A stretch of DNA of 64,000 bases from Chryseobacterium angstadtii (GCF_001045465.1 NZ_LFND01000008.1:1-64000), one strand, 5' to 3'. Positions 16,475 through 25,510 are shown, counted from the first letter of the stretch. The notes: generated by a model from the letters alone, not told the origin. Numbers and translations are program-made.

Positions 16475-18229
16475 ATGGATAATATTGAAGCATTAAGTCC
16501 GAAACCGGATGAACTTGTAGAGAATAAGAATTCAAGGCATCCAAAAGGATTGTGGGTTCTTTTCGGAACGGAAATGTGGGAGCGTTTCAACTTTTATGGG
16601 ATGAGAGCACTTTTAACGCTCTTTATGGTAAATTCCTTATTAATAAAAGAAGCGGATGCGGCAATCATCTACGGTGGATTTTTAGCTTTATGTTATTTAA
16701 CACCTCTTTTGGGAGGTTTCATTGCAGATAAATATATCGGAAACAGAAATGCCATCTTAATAGGTGGATCTCTAATGGCTATCGGTCAGTTTCTACTATT
16801 TATCAGTGCTTCAACTTTCTCTGCCGATCTGGGCAGTTCAAAAATGATCATGTGGCTGGCGTTATTCGTTATCATCTTCGGTAATGGATTCTTCAAGCCG
16901 AACATTTCCTCAATGGTAGGAAGCCTTTATCCTAAGCAGGAAAAATCTAAACTTGACTCTGCTTTTACCATTTTCTATATGGGGATCAACATCGGAGCAT
17001 TCCTCGGACAGTTTATCTGCCCGTACGTAGGAGATGTGAAAGATGCAACAACGGGAGTAAGAGATATCTTCGCATTCAAATGGGGATTCCTTGCCGCTTC
17101 TATTGCTATGGTTATTGGAACCGTAACTTTCTTTATCCTTAAAAATAAATACGTAGTAACACCGGAAGGAAGACCTATCGGTGGATTACCAAAACACAAT
17201 ACAAGTGCAGACTTTGAAGAAGGAGAAACCCAAACGGCTAAGTTCTCAGGAATGTCTTTAGGGATCACCGGAGTTATATTTGTGGTTTTATTCTTCGCGT
17301 TCCGATACTTATTGGTAGGAGAATTCGGATTTAAAGCTGTAGAAATGGGGCAGTTAATTAAAGGAATTATCTATCCTTTCATTTATGCAGCCGGAATTTC
17401 ATTGGCCTTCCTTATCATGAGTTCTGCAGAAAACAAAGTTGAAAGACAAAGAATCTGGGTAATTTATATCGTTTCTTTCTTTATTATTTTCTTCTGGGCA
17501 GCGTTCGAGCAGGCAGGATCTTCATTAACCTTTATTGCAGATAACCAGACCGACAGAAATATCTTCGGATGGAATATGCCTCCTTCAATGGTTCAGATCT
17601 TCAACGGAATTTTCGTTGTTCTTTTAGCCGTTCCATTCAGTTTAACATGGGATAAATTAAGAGCAAACGGAAAAGAGCCGGTATCTCCTTTCAAACAGGC
17701 AATGGGATTAGCATTAATCGCTCTTTCTTACTTCATTATCGCACACAACGTAAAAGATCTTGGAAACTCAGGTTTATTAGCTATCAAATGGTTAATGCTT
17801 CTTTATTTCATCCAGACTTGTGGTGAACTTTGTTTATCGCCAATCGGTTTATCATTGGTAGGTAAATTGGCTCCAAAGAGATTTGCATCATTATTATACG
17901 GAGTATTCTTTATTTCCAATGCAGCTGGTTATGCTTTAGCCGGTTCTTTAGGAGCACTTATTCCTGCTACAGGTGATAAATTTAAAAAAGCTCAGGAAAT
18001 AGGAGTCAATCTTCAGGATGTTCTGGATAAAAAAGTAACATTGACTGCTGAGCAGGCTGCGGCATTTGAAAAAGCTCAACTTCCTTTGCACAACCCTACA
18101 TTTGTAGGATTTGAGATCCACAACTTATTCGAATTCTTTATGGTATTCGTAGTACTTTGTGGTATTGCATCTGTTATTTTGGGTCTCATCTCTCCAATCT
18201 TAAAGAAAATGATGCACGGTGTAAAATAA
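16475..18229 (+). CDS. POT/PTR family peptide:H+ symporter (copy 2)
   Basis: A 584-aa proton-coupled di/tripeptide importer. GTEMWERFNFYGMRALL carries the ExxERFxxY proton-coupling motif, GNGFFKPNISSMVGSLYP follows in helix 4-5, and CGELCLSPIGLSLVGKLAP is the late PTR signature. The N terminus is a short hydrophilic tail. An insert of about 50 residues after helix 11 (TGDKFKKAQEIGVNLQD onward) precedes the last helix pair. It is closer in signature to copy 3 than to copy 1. It has its own promoter and terminator. Confidence 0.93.
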   Translation: MDNIEALSPKPDELVENKNSRHPKGLWVLFGTEMWERFNFYGMRALLTLFMVNSLLIKEADAAIIYGGFLALCYLTPLLGGFIADKYIGNRNAILIGGSLMAIGQFLLFISASTFSADLGSSKMIMWLALFVIIFGNGFFKPNISSMVGSLYPKQEKSKLDSAFTIFYMGINIGAFLGQFICPYVGDVKDATTGVRDIFAFKWGFLAASIAMVIGTVTFFILKNKYVVTPEGRPIGGLPKHNTSADFEEGETQTAKFSGMSLGITGVIFVVLFFAFRYLLVGEFGFKAVEMGQLIKGIIYPFIYAAGISLAFLIMSSAENKVERQRIWVIYIVSFFIIFFWAAFEQAGSSLTFIADNQTDRNIFGWNMPPSMVQIFNGIFVVLLAVPFSLTWDKLRANGKEPVSPFKQAMGLALIALSYFIIAHNVKDLGNSGLLAIKWLMLLYFIQTCGELCLSPIGLSLVGKLAPKRFASLLYGVFFISNAAGYALAGSLGALIPATGDKFKKAQEIGVNLQDVLDKKVTLTAEQAAAFEKAQLPLHNPTFVGFEIHNLFEFFMVFVVLCGIASVILGLISPILKKMMHGVK

Positions 18230-18249
18230 CCGCATCAATAAAATACAAC

Positions 18250-18279
18250 AAAACCTCTGCTAAGTCAGAGGTTTTTTTT
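18250..18279 (+). terminator. Intrinsic terminator after POT copy 2
   Basis: AAAACCTCTG and CAGAGGTTTT form a 10-bp stem with a 6-nt loop (CTAAGT), followed by a T tract. It ends only 9 bp before the DUF1016 start. Confidence 0.85.
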
Positions 18280-18287
18280 ATTTTCGT

Positions 18288-19283
18288 ATGATGGAAATTT
18301 CCGAAAATTCTTTGTTTCAGTCCGTAAAGGAAATAATCAGGCAGTCGCGCGAAAAAGTATTTCGGATAGCGAATTCTACACTACTGCTTACCTACTGGCA
18401 AATCGGAAAACTGATTGTAGAAGATGAGCAGCAGGGAAAAGAACGCGCTGAATACGGAAAACATACTCTAAAAAAGCTTTCCCAGAAGCTTACGCTGGAA
18501 TTTGGAAAAGGATTTGATGAGAGCAATTTGAGAAATATGCGGTCTTTTTATCATACTTTTCCAATTTGTGACGCACTGCGTCACGAATTGAGCTGGACCC
18601 ATTATAGATTGATTATAAGGCTTGATCACATTGATAAAATGAACTATTACATCAATGAAGCCATTCAAAATAACTGGAATTACCGCGATTTGAAAAGACA
18701 GATCAATTCCCTTGCCTACGAAAGAGTTCTGGAACATAAAAAATCATCGGCAGAAAATATCCACAGTCTTTTAAAAGATCCTTATATTTTTGAATTTCTA
18801 GGTTTAACACCGGATCAGAAGACCTCCGAAAAAGAAATTGAAACTGCTATTATAGACCATATTCAGAAATTTCTTCTCGAATTCGGAAAAGGATTTGCTT
18901 TTGTGGCAAGGCAACAACATATTTCTACGGATACTTCTGACTTTTACATCGACCTTGTGTTTTACAATTATATTCTGAAATGCTTTGTTATTATTGATCT
19001 TAAAACCGGAGAACTTTCTCATCAGGATATCGGGCAGATTGATATGTATGTAAGAATGTATGATGATCTAAAACGTGGCGAAGGTGATAACCCGACTATT
19101 GGCATTCTGCTTTGTTCAGAAAAAGATGAAACCATTGTAAAATACTCTGTCTTAAATGACAAAAACAACCTGTTTGCCAGCAAATACCTCCTTTACCTTC
19201 CAAAAGAAGAAGAATTAAAAGAAATTATAGACCAGGACAGAATCCGTTTTGAACTGGATCAAAACAATAATAAACAACCCTAA
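18288..19283 (+). CDS. DUF1016 / YhcG-family PD-(D/E)XK nuclease-like protein
   Basis: A 331-aa protein of the YhcG family. The N-terminal helical, winged-helix-like DUF1016_N domain spans about 10-150 (LLTYWQIGKLIVEDEQQG, FDESNLRNMRSFY, LRHELSWTHYRLI). The C-terminal PDDEXK domain reads DFYIDLVFYN, then FVIIDLKTGELSHQDIGQIDMYV and NPTIGILLCSEKDE. The Asp and the D-L-K pair with downstream Gln match the nuclease core. Family members are linked to Holliday-junction-like enzymes and often travel near restriction systems. Here it sits alone between two peptide transporters, a likely insertion. A 29-bp palindrome lies in the coding sequence at 18562-18590. The start could be either of two adjacent Met codons. 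Confidence 0.88.
   Translation: MMEISENSLFQSVKEIIRQSREKVFRIANSTLLLTYWQIGKLIVEDEQQGKERAEYGKHTLKKLSQKLTLEFGKGFDESNLRNMRSFYHTFPICDALRHELSWTHYRLIIRLDHIDKMNYYINEAIQNNWNYRDLKRQINSLAYERVLEHKKSSAENIHSLLKDPYIFEFLGLTPDQKTSEKEIETAIIDHIQKFLLEFGKGFAFVARQQHISTDTSDFYIDLVFYNYILKCFVIIDLKTGELSHQDIGQIDMYVRMYDDLKRGEGDNPTIGILLCSEKDETIVKYSVLNDKNNLFASKYLLYLPKEEELKEIIDQDRIRFELDQNNNKQP
18562..18590. repeat. 29-bp near-perfect palindrome inside the DUF1016 gene
   Basis: Two 14-bp arms around one central C differ at a single position. The inner GTGACGCA/TGCGTCAC is perfect. It codes for the CDALRHEL segment, so it is under protein constraint as well. It could form a cruciform or hairpin in mRNA. Confidence 0.85.
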
Positions 19284-19303
19284 TACAATTATCATATACT
19301 ATT

Positions 19304-20815
19304 ATGAGCTTAACTTTAGATGAAATACAAAATTTCAAAGGAAAATATCCCAGACAGATCTGGAGCCTGTTTTTCTCTGAAATGTGGGAACGTTTCTGTT
19401 TCTACGGAATGCGCGGAATGCTGGTTTTCTTTATGATCTCACAGCTTAACTTCCACGAAAAAGAAGCCAATCTTCAATACGGCGCTACCCAGGCATTCGT
19501 ATATGCCTTCACCTTTGTAGGCGGACTTTTTGCCGATAAAATCCTCGGATTCAGAAAATCCCTTTTTTGGGGTGGCCTTCTGATGATTGTAGGAAGTTTA
19601 ATCCTCGCAGCTGATCCGCACCAATTCTTTTTCCTGGGAATTGCATTTACTGTGGTAGGAACAGGTTTCTTCAAACCTAATATTTCATCCATGGTAGGAC
19701 AGCTTTATAAGCCTAATGATTCAAGAGCAGATGCAGGTTTCTCCTTATTTTATGCGGGAATAAACCTGGGAGCTTTATTAGGAGGTTATTTATGTATTGC
19801 TATCGGTAAAGGAGAAATCTTTGGTACTATCATTCCGGAAGCCATGAGATGGAATATTGCTTTCGGGCTGGCTTCGGTAGTTATGGTTATAAGCCTTATT
19901 AATTTTATTTTCACCCAAAGAACATTGGGAACAATAGGTCTTCAGCCGGGTCATCCTTTGGCGGAAGTAAAATCTGTCCCTATTTCAAAATGGAAAGAAT
20001 ATGGAGTATATGTCCTGTCGCTTATTTTTGTTCCTATCATTATGACGATGGTCGCTAAAACGGAATACACAGATTATTTTATGTGGACCATCGGGCCATT
20101 GACTCTTATCTATCTGTTTTATGAAATGTCAAAAGTAACCGCTTCTGAGCGTAAAAAACTTTGGGCAGCTTTGGTTTTCATCATTTTCTCCATCATATTC
20201 TGGGGGATTTATGAGCAAAGTGGAGGTTCTCTAAGTATTTTTGCAGCAAAAAACCTTAATAAAGACCTGCTTGGATTAGACCCGAATGGTGTTAATAACT
20301 CCGGAGGTGCTTTCTTCATTATTTTCCTGGCTCCACTGATCGGACTTCTTTGGATTTGGCTGAACAAAAGAAAAATAGAACCCAATACCATCGTTAAATT
20401 CGGATTAGGATTTATTTTCCTGGGAATCGGGTATTACGTTTTATTTGCTACGAGACTTTTTGCAGATCTTCAGGGAATCACCTCTCTGAACTTTTTCACA
20501 TTGGCATTATTAATTATTACGCTTGGGGAGCTGTGTCTGTCACCAATCGGATTATCTATCATGACGAAGCTATCCACTAAAAACCTTCAGGGGATGATGA
20601 TGGGAATGTGGTTTCTGGCTTCTGCTTACGGGCAGTATGTGGCCGGGATTATAGGTGCGGGGCTTGCCACTGCAAAAAAAGGAGCTACCAACTATGATGT
20701 TTTAATCACTTATACTGATGGATATAAACAATTGGGTTTATATGCAGTTATTGCCGGTGTGGTATTAATTTTGATATCTCCGTTCGTGAAAAAATTAATG
20801 CAGGACGTAAAATAA
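19304..20815 (+). CDS. POT/PTR family peptide:H+ symporter (copy 3)
   Basis: A 503-aa transporter, the shortest of the three copies, with the standard POT plan. FFSEMWERFCFYGMRGML contains the ExxERF motif, GTGFFKPNISSMVGQLY follows, and LGELCLSPIGLSIMTKLS is the second signature. GIYEQSGGSLSIFA corresponds to the central substrate-pocket helix. It starts 20 bp after the DUF1016 stop and may share its transcript. The thioredoxin-like gene follows after 41 bp. Three adjacent paralogues suggest local duplication with divergence of substrate range. Confidence 0.92.
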   Translation: MSLTLDEIQNFKGKYPRQIWSLFFSEMWERFCFYGMRGMLVFFMISQLNFHEKEANLQYGATQAFVYAFTFVGGLFADKILGFRKSLFWGGLLMIVGSLILAADPHQFFFLGIAFTVVGTGFFKPNISSMVGQLYKPNDSRADAGFSLFYAGINLGALLGGYLCIAIGKGEIFGTIIPEAMRWNIAFGLASVVMVISLINFIFTQRTLGTIGLQPGHPLAEVKSVPISKWKEYGVYVLSLIFVPIIMTMVAKTEYTDYFMWTIGPLTLIYLFYEMSKVTASERKKLWAALVFIIFSIIFWGIYEQSGGSLSIFAAKNLNKDLLGLDPNGVNNSGGAFFIIFLAPLIGLLWIWLNKRKIEPNTIVKFGLGFIFLGIGYYVLFATRLFADLQGITSLNFFTLALLIITLGELCLSPIGLSIMTKLSTKNLQGMMMGMWFLASAYGQYVAGIIGAGLATAKKGATNYDVLITYTDGYKQLGLYAVIAGVVLILISPFVKKLMQDVK

Positions 20816-20856
20816 AGTAAGCAATATTATGCTTATTTTTACTTAAATATCAAATT

Positions 20857-21390
20857 ATGAAGAAATTTATAAGCATAATACTTCTACTTATAGTAAATTT
20901 TAGTTTCGCTCAGGTGAAATGGATGACTATTGAAGAAGCTTTACAAGCCCAAAAAGAAAATCCCAAAAAAATCCTGATCGACTTTTATGCAGACTGGTGC
21001 GGACCATGCAAGACCATGGACAAAAAAACATATGGTCACGCCGTGATTGCCCAGTTTTTAAATGAAAATTACTACCCTGTAAAATTTAATGCTGAAGAAA
21101 AAAAATCTATTGACGTTTTCGGAAGAACATTTTCCAATGATAATGCAGAACATAAAAAAGGAAAAAGCTCTTTGCATGAATTTACACAATACATGAATGT
21201 AGGCGCTGTTCCCAGTACCGTATTTCTGGATGAAAAAGGAGGTCCCATTACCATTCTTCAGGGAGAACTTTCCGCCAAAGAGCTGGAACCTTATCTGGAG
21301 TTTATTTCAAAAGATCTCTTCAAAAAAATCCGTTCCAGAGAACAATGGGAAGATTATCAGAAAAAATTCAAATCTAAAATCAAAGATTAA
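20857..21390 (+). CDS. Exported thioredoxin-fold protein (WCGPC)
   Basis: A 177-aa protein with a signal peptide (KKFISIILLLIVNFSFAQ) and a thioredoxin fold of the DUF255/thiol-disulfide type. FYADWCGPCKTMDKKTY carries the redox CGPC near residues 50-53, and the cis-Pro loop is VGAVPSTVFLDEKG. A 25-residue charged insert (NDNAEHKKGKSSLHE) sits ahead of the cis-Pro strand. It would act as a periplasmic disulfide reductase or oxidase. It is followed by an intrinsic terminator. Partner unknown. Confidence 0.9.
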   Translation: MKKFISIILLLIVNFSFAQVKWMTIEEALQAQKENPKKILIDFYADWCGPCKTMDKKTYGHAVIAQFLNENYYPVKFNAEEKKSIDVFGRTFSNDNAEHKKGKSSLHEFTQYMNVGAVPSTVFLDEKGGPITILQGELSAKELEPYLEFISKDLFKKIRSREQWEDYQKKFKSKIKD

Positions 21391-21398
21391 AAGAATAC

Positions 21399-21431
21399 AG
21401 CGGCTTTCAAAAATTGGAAGCCGCTTTTTTT
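21399..21431 (+). terminator. Intrinsic terminator
   Basis: AGCGGCTTTC and GGAAGCCGCT pair (one mismatch) around a 7-nt loop, followed by T7. It ends the peptide-transport/thioredoxin unit before recG. Confidence 0.85.
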
Positions 21432-21507
21432 GGCTTCAAGTTTCAATATTTTTACGGAAAAATTTTAATTTCACACCTATTTTACCGAAATTAGGCCTCA
21501 TTTTTAA

Positions 21508-23592
21508 ATGACTTTAGAAACCTCCATAGAGTACGTAAAAGGAATAGGTCCCGAAAGAGCCAAACTCATCAAAAATGTGTTGGGCTTATCTACCGTGGAC
21601 GATCTTCTGAATTTCTACCCTATCCGCTATCTGGATAAAAGCAAAGTGTTTAAAGTTTCTCAACTCGAGGAGAGCAGCATTGAAATTCAGCTTAAAGGAA
21701 GAATTACCCATGTACAGGAGGTTCAGACCGGGAAAACCAAAAGACTTTCAGCAAAATTCAATGATGATACCGGAACAATGGATCTGGTATGGTTTCAGTA
21801 TTCCAAATGGCTGAAAGAGCAGATTCCCGTCAACCGGGAGGTTTATATTTTCGGGAAGATCAATGTTTTTAACCGGCAGTTTTCCATGCCGCATCCTGAA
21901 ATAGAAGCGGAGGAGAAAAAAGAGGGTGAAAACCGTTTAAAGCCCATCTACCCCAGTTCGGAAAAGCTGACTAAAAGAGGTTTGAACCAGAGATTTTTCC
22001 AGGTAGTTTTAAGGAATATCTGTAAAGAAATCCCGAACCTTATTGAAGAAAATTTCCCTGATTATCTGATAAAAGCATTTAAGTTTTTATCAAGACAGCA
22101 CACTTTTTTAAACATCCATTTCCCAAAAGATATGGAGCATTTTGAAAAGGCTGATAACAGGCTGAAGTTTGAAGAATCCTTCTTTTTTCAACTGGGTTAT
22201 GCCCTGAAAAAACTTCATCACAAAACCCATTCTCCGGGAAACCCTTTCCCGATTGTGGGTGATCATTTTAATAATTTTTACAATCATCATATTCCTTTTG
22301 ATCTTACCAATGCACAGAAACGGGTTTTAAAAGAAATCCGTATTGATATGAAAAGGCCGATTCAGATGAACAGGCTTCTCCAGGGTGATGTAGGATCCGG
22401 AAAAACCATGGTGGCTTTACTGACGATGCTGATTGCTATGGATAATGGCTTTCAGAGCTGTATGATGGCGCCTACTGAAATTCTGGCGCAGCAGCATTAT
22501 AACGGAATCAAAGATCTTTTAGCCGGAACAGACGTCAATGTGCGTCTTCTGACAGGTTCCTCCAAAACTTCGGAGAGAAAAATCATTCATGAAGAACTGG
22601 AAAACGGAACTCTTTCTATTTTGGTGGGAACGCATGCCGTATTGGAAGATAAAGTAAAATTTAAGAATCTGGGTTTAGCTATTATTGATGAGCAGCATCG
22701 TTTTGGTGTGGCACAGAGGGCTAAATTATGGGCGAAAAATAAAATTCCGCCACATATTCTGGTGATGACTGCAACGCCTATTCCCAGAACCCTAGCAATG
22801 AGCTTTTATTCTGATCTGGATGTGTCCGTCATTGATGAAATGCCTGTGGGAAGAAAACCAATTATCACAGCTCACAGACGTGAAAAAAACAGAGATTATG
22901 TGTATAATTTCTGCAGAGATGAGATCAAGAAAGGAAGACAGGTTTATTTCGTGTATCCATTAATCGAAGAATCTGAAACATTGGATTATAAAAATCTGAT
23001 GGAAGGTCTGGACCATGTAATGACTGCATTCTCTGATTACAATACGACCATGCTTCACGGGAAAATGAAACCGGCCGAAAAAGATGCTGCTATGAATTAT
23101 TTCGCATCAGGAAAGGCAGAAATCATGGTAGCTACAACTGTAATAGAAGTAGGTGTTAATGTACCCAATGCTTCTGTAATGGTGATTGAAAGTTCGGAAA
23201 GATTCGGGCTTTCACAGCTTCATCAGCTGCGGGGCCGCGTAGGAAGAGGAGCCGAACAGAGCTACTGTATCCTGATGACTTCCGATAAATTATCAAAGGA
23301 AAGCAGAACCCGCATCAAAACGATGACGGAAACCAATGACGGGTTTAAAATTTCTGAGGTGGATATGCAGCTCAGAGGTCCGGGAGATATTTTGGGAACG
23401 CAGCAGAGCGGTGTAGTAGATTTTAAAAGACTGGATCTTGTGAATGATTCTGCCATCATCAAAACCACAAAAAATACGGTGGATAAAATTCTGGAAGCAG
23501 ATCCTCATCTGGCCAACCCGGACAATCTCATCATTAAAAACTACTATCTGAGGTACTACAAAGGGAAAAATAAATGGAGTAAAATTTCATAA
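21508..23592 (+). CDS. recG: ATP-dependent DNA helicase RecG
   Basis: A 694-aa branched-DNA helicase that regresses stalled forks and processes Holliday and R-loop junctions. Helix-hairpin and OB wedge domain lie in the first about 180 residues (VKGIGPERAKLI; RLSAKFNDDTGTMDLVWF). Helicase motifs follow: GDVGSGKT (I), MAPTEILAQQHY (Ia), DEQHRFG (II), MTATPIPRT (III), then the second RecA lobe with VATTVIEVGVNVPNASVMVIE and QLHQLRGRVGRG (V-VI). The TRG-like C-terminal part reads EVDMQLRGPGDILGTQQSG. Length and motif set are normal. Confidence 0.96.
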   Translation: MTLETSIEYVKGIGPERAKLIKNVLGLSTVDDLLNFYPIRYLDKSKVFKVSQLEESSIEIQLKGRITHVQEVQTGKTKRLSAKFNDDTGTMDLVWFQYSKWLKEQIPVNREVYIFGKINVFNRQFSMPHPEIEAEEKKEGENRLKPIYPSSEKLTKRGLNQRFFQVVLRNICKEIPNLIEENFPDYLIKAFKFLSRQHTFLNIHFPKDMEHFEKADNRLKFEESFFFQLGYALKKLHHKTHSPGNPFPIVGDHFNNFYNHHIPFDLTNAQKRVLKEIRIDMKRPIQMNRLLQGDVGSGKTMVALLTMLIAMDNGFQSCMMAPTEILAQQHYNGIKDLLAGTDVNVRLLTGSSKTSERKIIHEELENGTLSILVGTHAVLEDKVKFKNLGLAIIDEQHRFGVAQRAKLWAKNKIPPHILVMTATPIPRTLAMSFYSDLDVSVIDEMPVGRKPIITAHRREKNRDYVYNFCRDEIKKGRQVYFVYPLIEESETLDYKNLMEGLDHVMTAFSDYNTTMLHGKMKPAEKDAAMNYFASGKAEIMVATTVIEVGVNVPNASVMVIESSERFGLSQLHQLRGRVGRGAEQSYCILMTSDKLSKESRTRIKTMTETNDGFKISEVDMQLRGPGDILGTQQSGVVDFKRLDLVNDSAIIKTTKNTVDKILEADPHLANPDNLIIKNYYLRYYKGKNKWSKIS

Positions 23593-24195
23593 AAAAACCG
23601 CGAAAAAATTACTTTTCCGCGGCCCCCTTATAAAACTGTTATTTAGAAGAAATTACTTTTGGTCTGTTTAAAAAAAATTTATTTTAATAGCAAGAACTAA
23701 TATCTTGTGATTGGGTGTGAAAATATTTATATAGTATTTGACTTTCAGTCTTAACTATTAAAATAAATTATAAAAAAACAAAATGAATTATTTTTCCAAC
23801 TTGCTTATTATAAAAACTAACTGTTCGAGTTGAAGGAAGTGGGAATGAAACGAATAAATACCCTTCAACTTTTTTAAGTTTTCATGATTGTACCGTTTTG
23901 TTTAAAGATCTTCTATGCTTTATAGTTGGAAATAAACATAATCCATTTTGTTAAAACTAACATTGTGATTTATATTTTGGATTTCTAATGAAATAATCTA
24001 TTCTCTACCATCCATTGCTTTTTTATATAGCTAATTTGTGTTGCAATGTTTACGTTTACAAAATTGATGATATTGTGCGAATCCCGCCTTATATTATTTC
24101 AATTATTAGTTATACAATTTTCACCTTTATGTGAATAGTATGCTTTAAATACAAAATCCTCTCTATGGAATACAAATCCAAAAAGCCTTTATTCA
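23593..24195. other. Intergenic region after recG, no protein gene seen
   Basis: About 600 AT-rich bases. Just after recG, CCGCGAAAA and TTTTCCGCGG (23599-23625) form a bulged hairpin that may end recG transcription. A 16-codon ATG ORF (23783-23833) runs into a hairpin-plus-T-tract at 23828-23875. No other coding or known RNA is recognisable. Confidence 0.5.
23828..23875 (+). terminator. Isolated terminator-like hairpin
   Basis: AGTTGAAGG and CCTTCAACT pair over a 25-nt loop and are followed by T6. No plus-strand gene ends nearby, so it may mark the 3' end of a small unannotated transcript. Confidence 0.45.
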
Positions 24196-24642
24196 TCATA
24201 CTTTCATGACGAAATTATCTTTATTAAGCCCGGAAGTATGATACTGCCAGTTGATTGTTATAATTTCAGTAAGCGCCTTTTTCAGGCCTTCATAGGTTTC
24301 CGGTTTCTTCATAAAAACATGAGCCCCGTTTACAAATATTTCCTCTATTTCGTTTTCCGAAATCTGGTCTGCATAAATCGCAATGACTATATTACTGAAT
24401 CTGGGTTCTTTTTTAATTTCTTCAAGACATTCCATTCCGTTTTTCCCGGGAATATCGTACCTGATAAAAATAATCTCCGGTATAATGGCTCCGCAGCTGT
24501 ACAGATATTTAATAAGATCTTCACCGTTTGAAAAACACTGGGACTTCACTCCCATTTTTAAACCTTTGAAAATATTTTTAAAGAATATGATATTACCCTC
24601 GTCATTATCTGCTGCTATTACATTTAGATATTCTTTATTCAT
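24196..24642 (-). CDS. Receiver-domain protein with degenerate phosphorylation site
   Basis: A 148-aa single CheY-like receiver domain without output domain. The acidic pocket is AADNDEGN, the beta3 region is EIIFIRYDIPGKNGMECL, beta4 is IVIAIYADQ and beta5 is AHVFMKKP with the conserved Lys. In receivers the phosphorylated Asp lies four residues before the Pro of the xPGxxG turn. Here that residue is Arg (codon AGG), and the Thr/Ser of beta4 is Ala. Phosphotransfer is therefore unlikely, which makes it a pseudo-receiver. Its start overlaps the stop of the upstream AraC gene by 8 nt, implying translational coupling. Confidence 0.85.
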   Translation of the reverse strand: MNKEYLNVIAADNDEGNIIFFKNIFKGLKMGVKSQCFSNGEDLIKYLYSCGAIIPEIIFIRYDIPGKNGMECLEEIKKEPRFSNIVIAIYADQISENEIEEIFVNGAHVFMKKPETYEGLKKALTEIITINWQYHTSGLNKDNFVMKV

Positions 24643-25216
24643 AGGTTGTTTTGGAGTTTACAGCCATGCTTTGCGTCTTTCGCCTCTTGGTAATGATTTT
24701 CTGGAACTGGGAAGGCGTAATCCCGGTTGTATTTTTGAACTGGGTACTGAGATGCGCCACACTGGAGTAATTCAGTTTATGAGCAATTTCCGTAAGGCTC
24801 TGCTTATTATTTAAGATAAGCTCCTTCGCATACTCAATTTTCTGAAGAATAATAAAGTTTTCTATTGAAGTATAAGCAACCTCTGAAAAAAGATTGGAAA
24901 GATATCCGTAGCTGTGATTCAGTTTTTCAGCGATATAAATAGATGCTTTTACAGGGACTGCATCTTCAGAAAAAACAAGTTCTACAATGGTATCCTTGAT
25001 TTTCTGTACCAAAGCCGTTTTCTGGCTTTCAATAATCTCTATGCCGTAATCTTTAAGGTTTTTCTTAAAAAGATTATGCTGCTCCTGGGTAATGGGTTCG
25101 TAAAACTCCACTTCACCGAAGTTCAGCAGGCGGTATTTCAGCCCGTGCTCTTTTAGCTTTTCGTCCAACACTTTCTTGCAGAGAGCATTGAAGTCAAATT
25201 TCACATACATTTTCAT
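24635..25216 (-). CDS. AraC-family transcriptional regulator
   Basis: A 193-aa regulator. The N-terminal about 70 residues (YVKFDFNALCKKVLDEKLKEH and GEVEFYEPITQEQ) form a small alpha/beta domain seen in many Bacteroidota AraC proteins. The two HTH motifs follow: IYIAEKLNHSYGYLSNLFSEV and SLTEIAHKLNYSSVAHLSTQF, with TGITPSQFQKI. No ligand-binding cupin is present. It shares an operon with the pseudo-receiver gene (8-nt overlap), suggesting the two proteins act together. An inverted repeat at 25259-25280 lies about 45 bp upstream and may be its operator. Confidence 0.9.
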   Translation of the reverse strand: MKMYVKFDFNALCKKVLDEKLKEHGLKYRLLNFGEVEFYEPITQEQHNLFKKNLKDYGIEIIESQKTALVQKIKDTIVELVFSEDAVPVKASIYIAEKLNHSYGYLSNLFSEVAYTSIENFIILQKIEYAKELILNNKQSLTEIAHKLNYSSVAHLSTQFKNTTGITPSQFQKIITKRRKTQSMAVNSKTTYE

Positions 25217-25258
25217 CCTGATATAGTGTCTTGAATTTTAAAGTAAATATATATAATT

Positions 25259-25280
25259 TATTTCATTTAAAAGTGAAATA
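25259..25280. promoter_or_regulatory. Possible operator upstream of the AraC gene
   Basis: TATTTCA and TGAAATA flank an 8-nt AT spacer as a 7+7 inverted repeat, 43 bp before the AraC start codon. It is an AT-rich setting, so chance is possible. Confidence 0.3.
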
Positions 25281-25510
25281 GAAATGAATATTTTTAACAT
25301 AATATCTAAAAACAAAAAACTCCTGCATATTGAATACAGGAATTTAAACACTAAGGATGAAAAAAATATACTGATAAAAAGCTACTGTAGCTCAAAACCA
25401 AGCATATGAATGTATTATTGAAAGTGATTTGGTTCTGATACAAAGATGATCCAAAAAGAAACATCACATGTTATAGAATTAAAATTAAATGTTACAGAAT
25501 TTTAAGTCAT

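Noticed and set aside
24460-24480. Asp next to the Arg in the receiver domain taken as the phospho-acceptor
   Set aside because: That Asp is two residues before the conserved Pro, while phospho-Asp lies four before it. The alignment with KNG and MECL is unambiguous.
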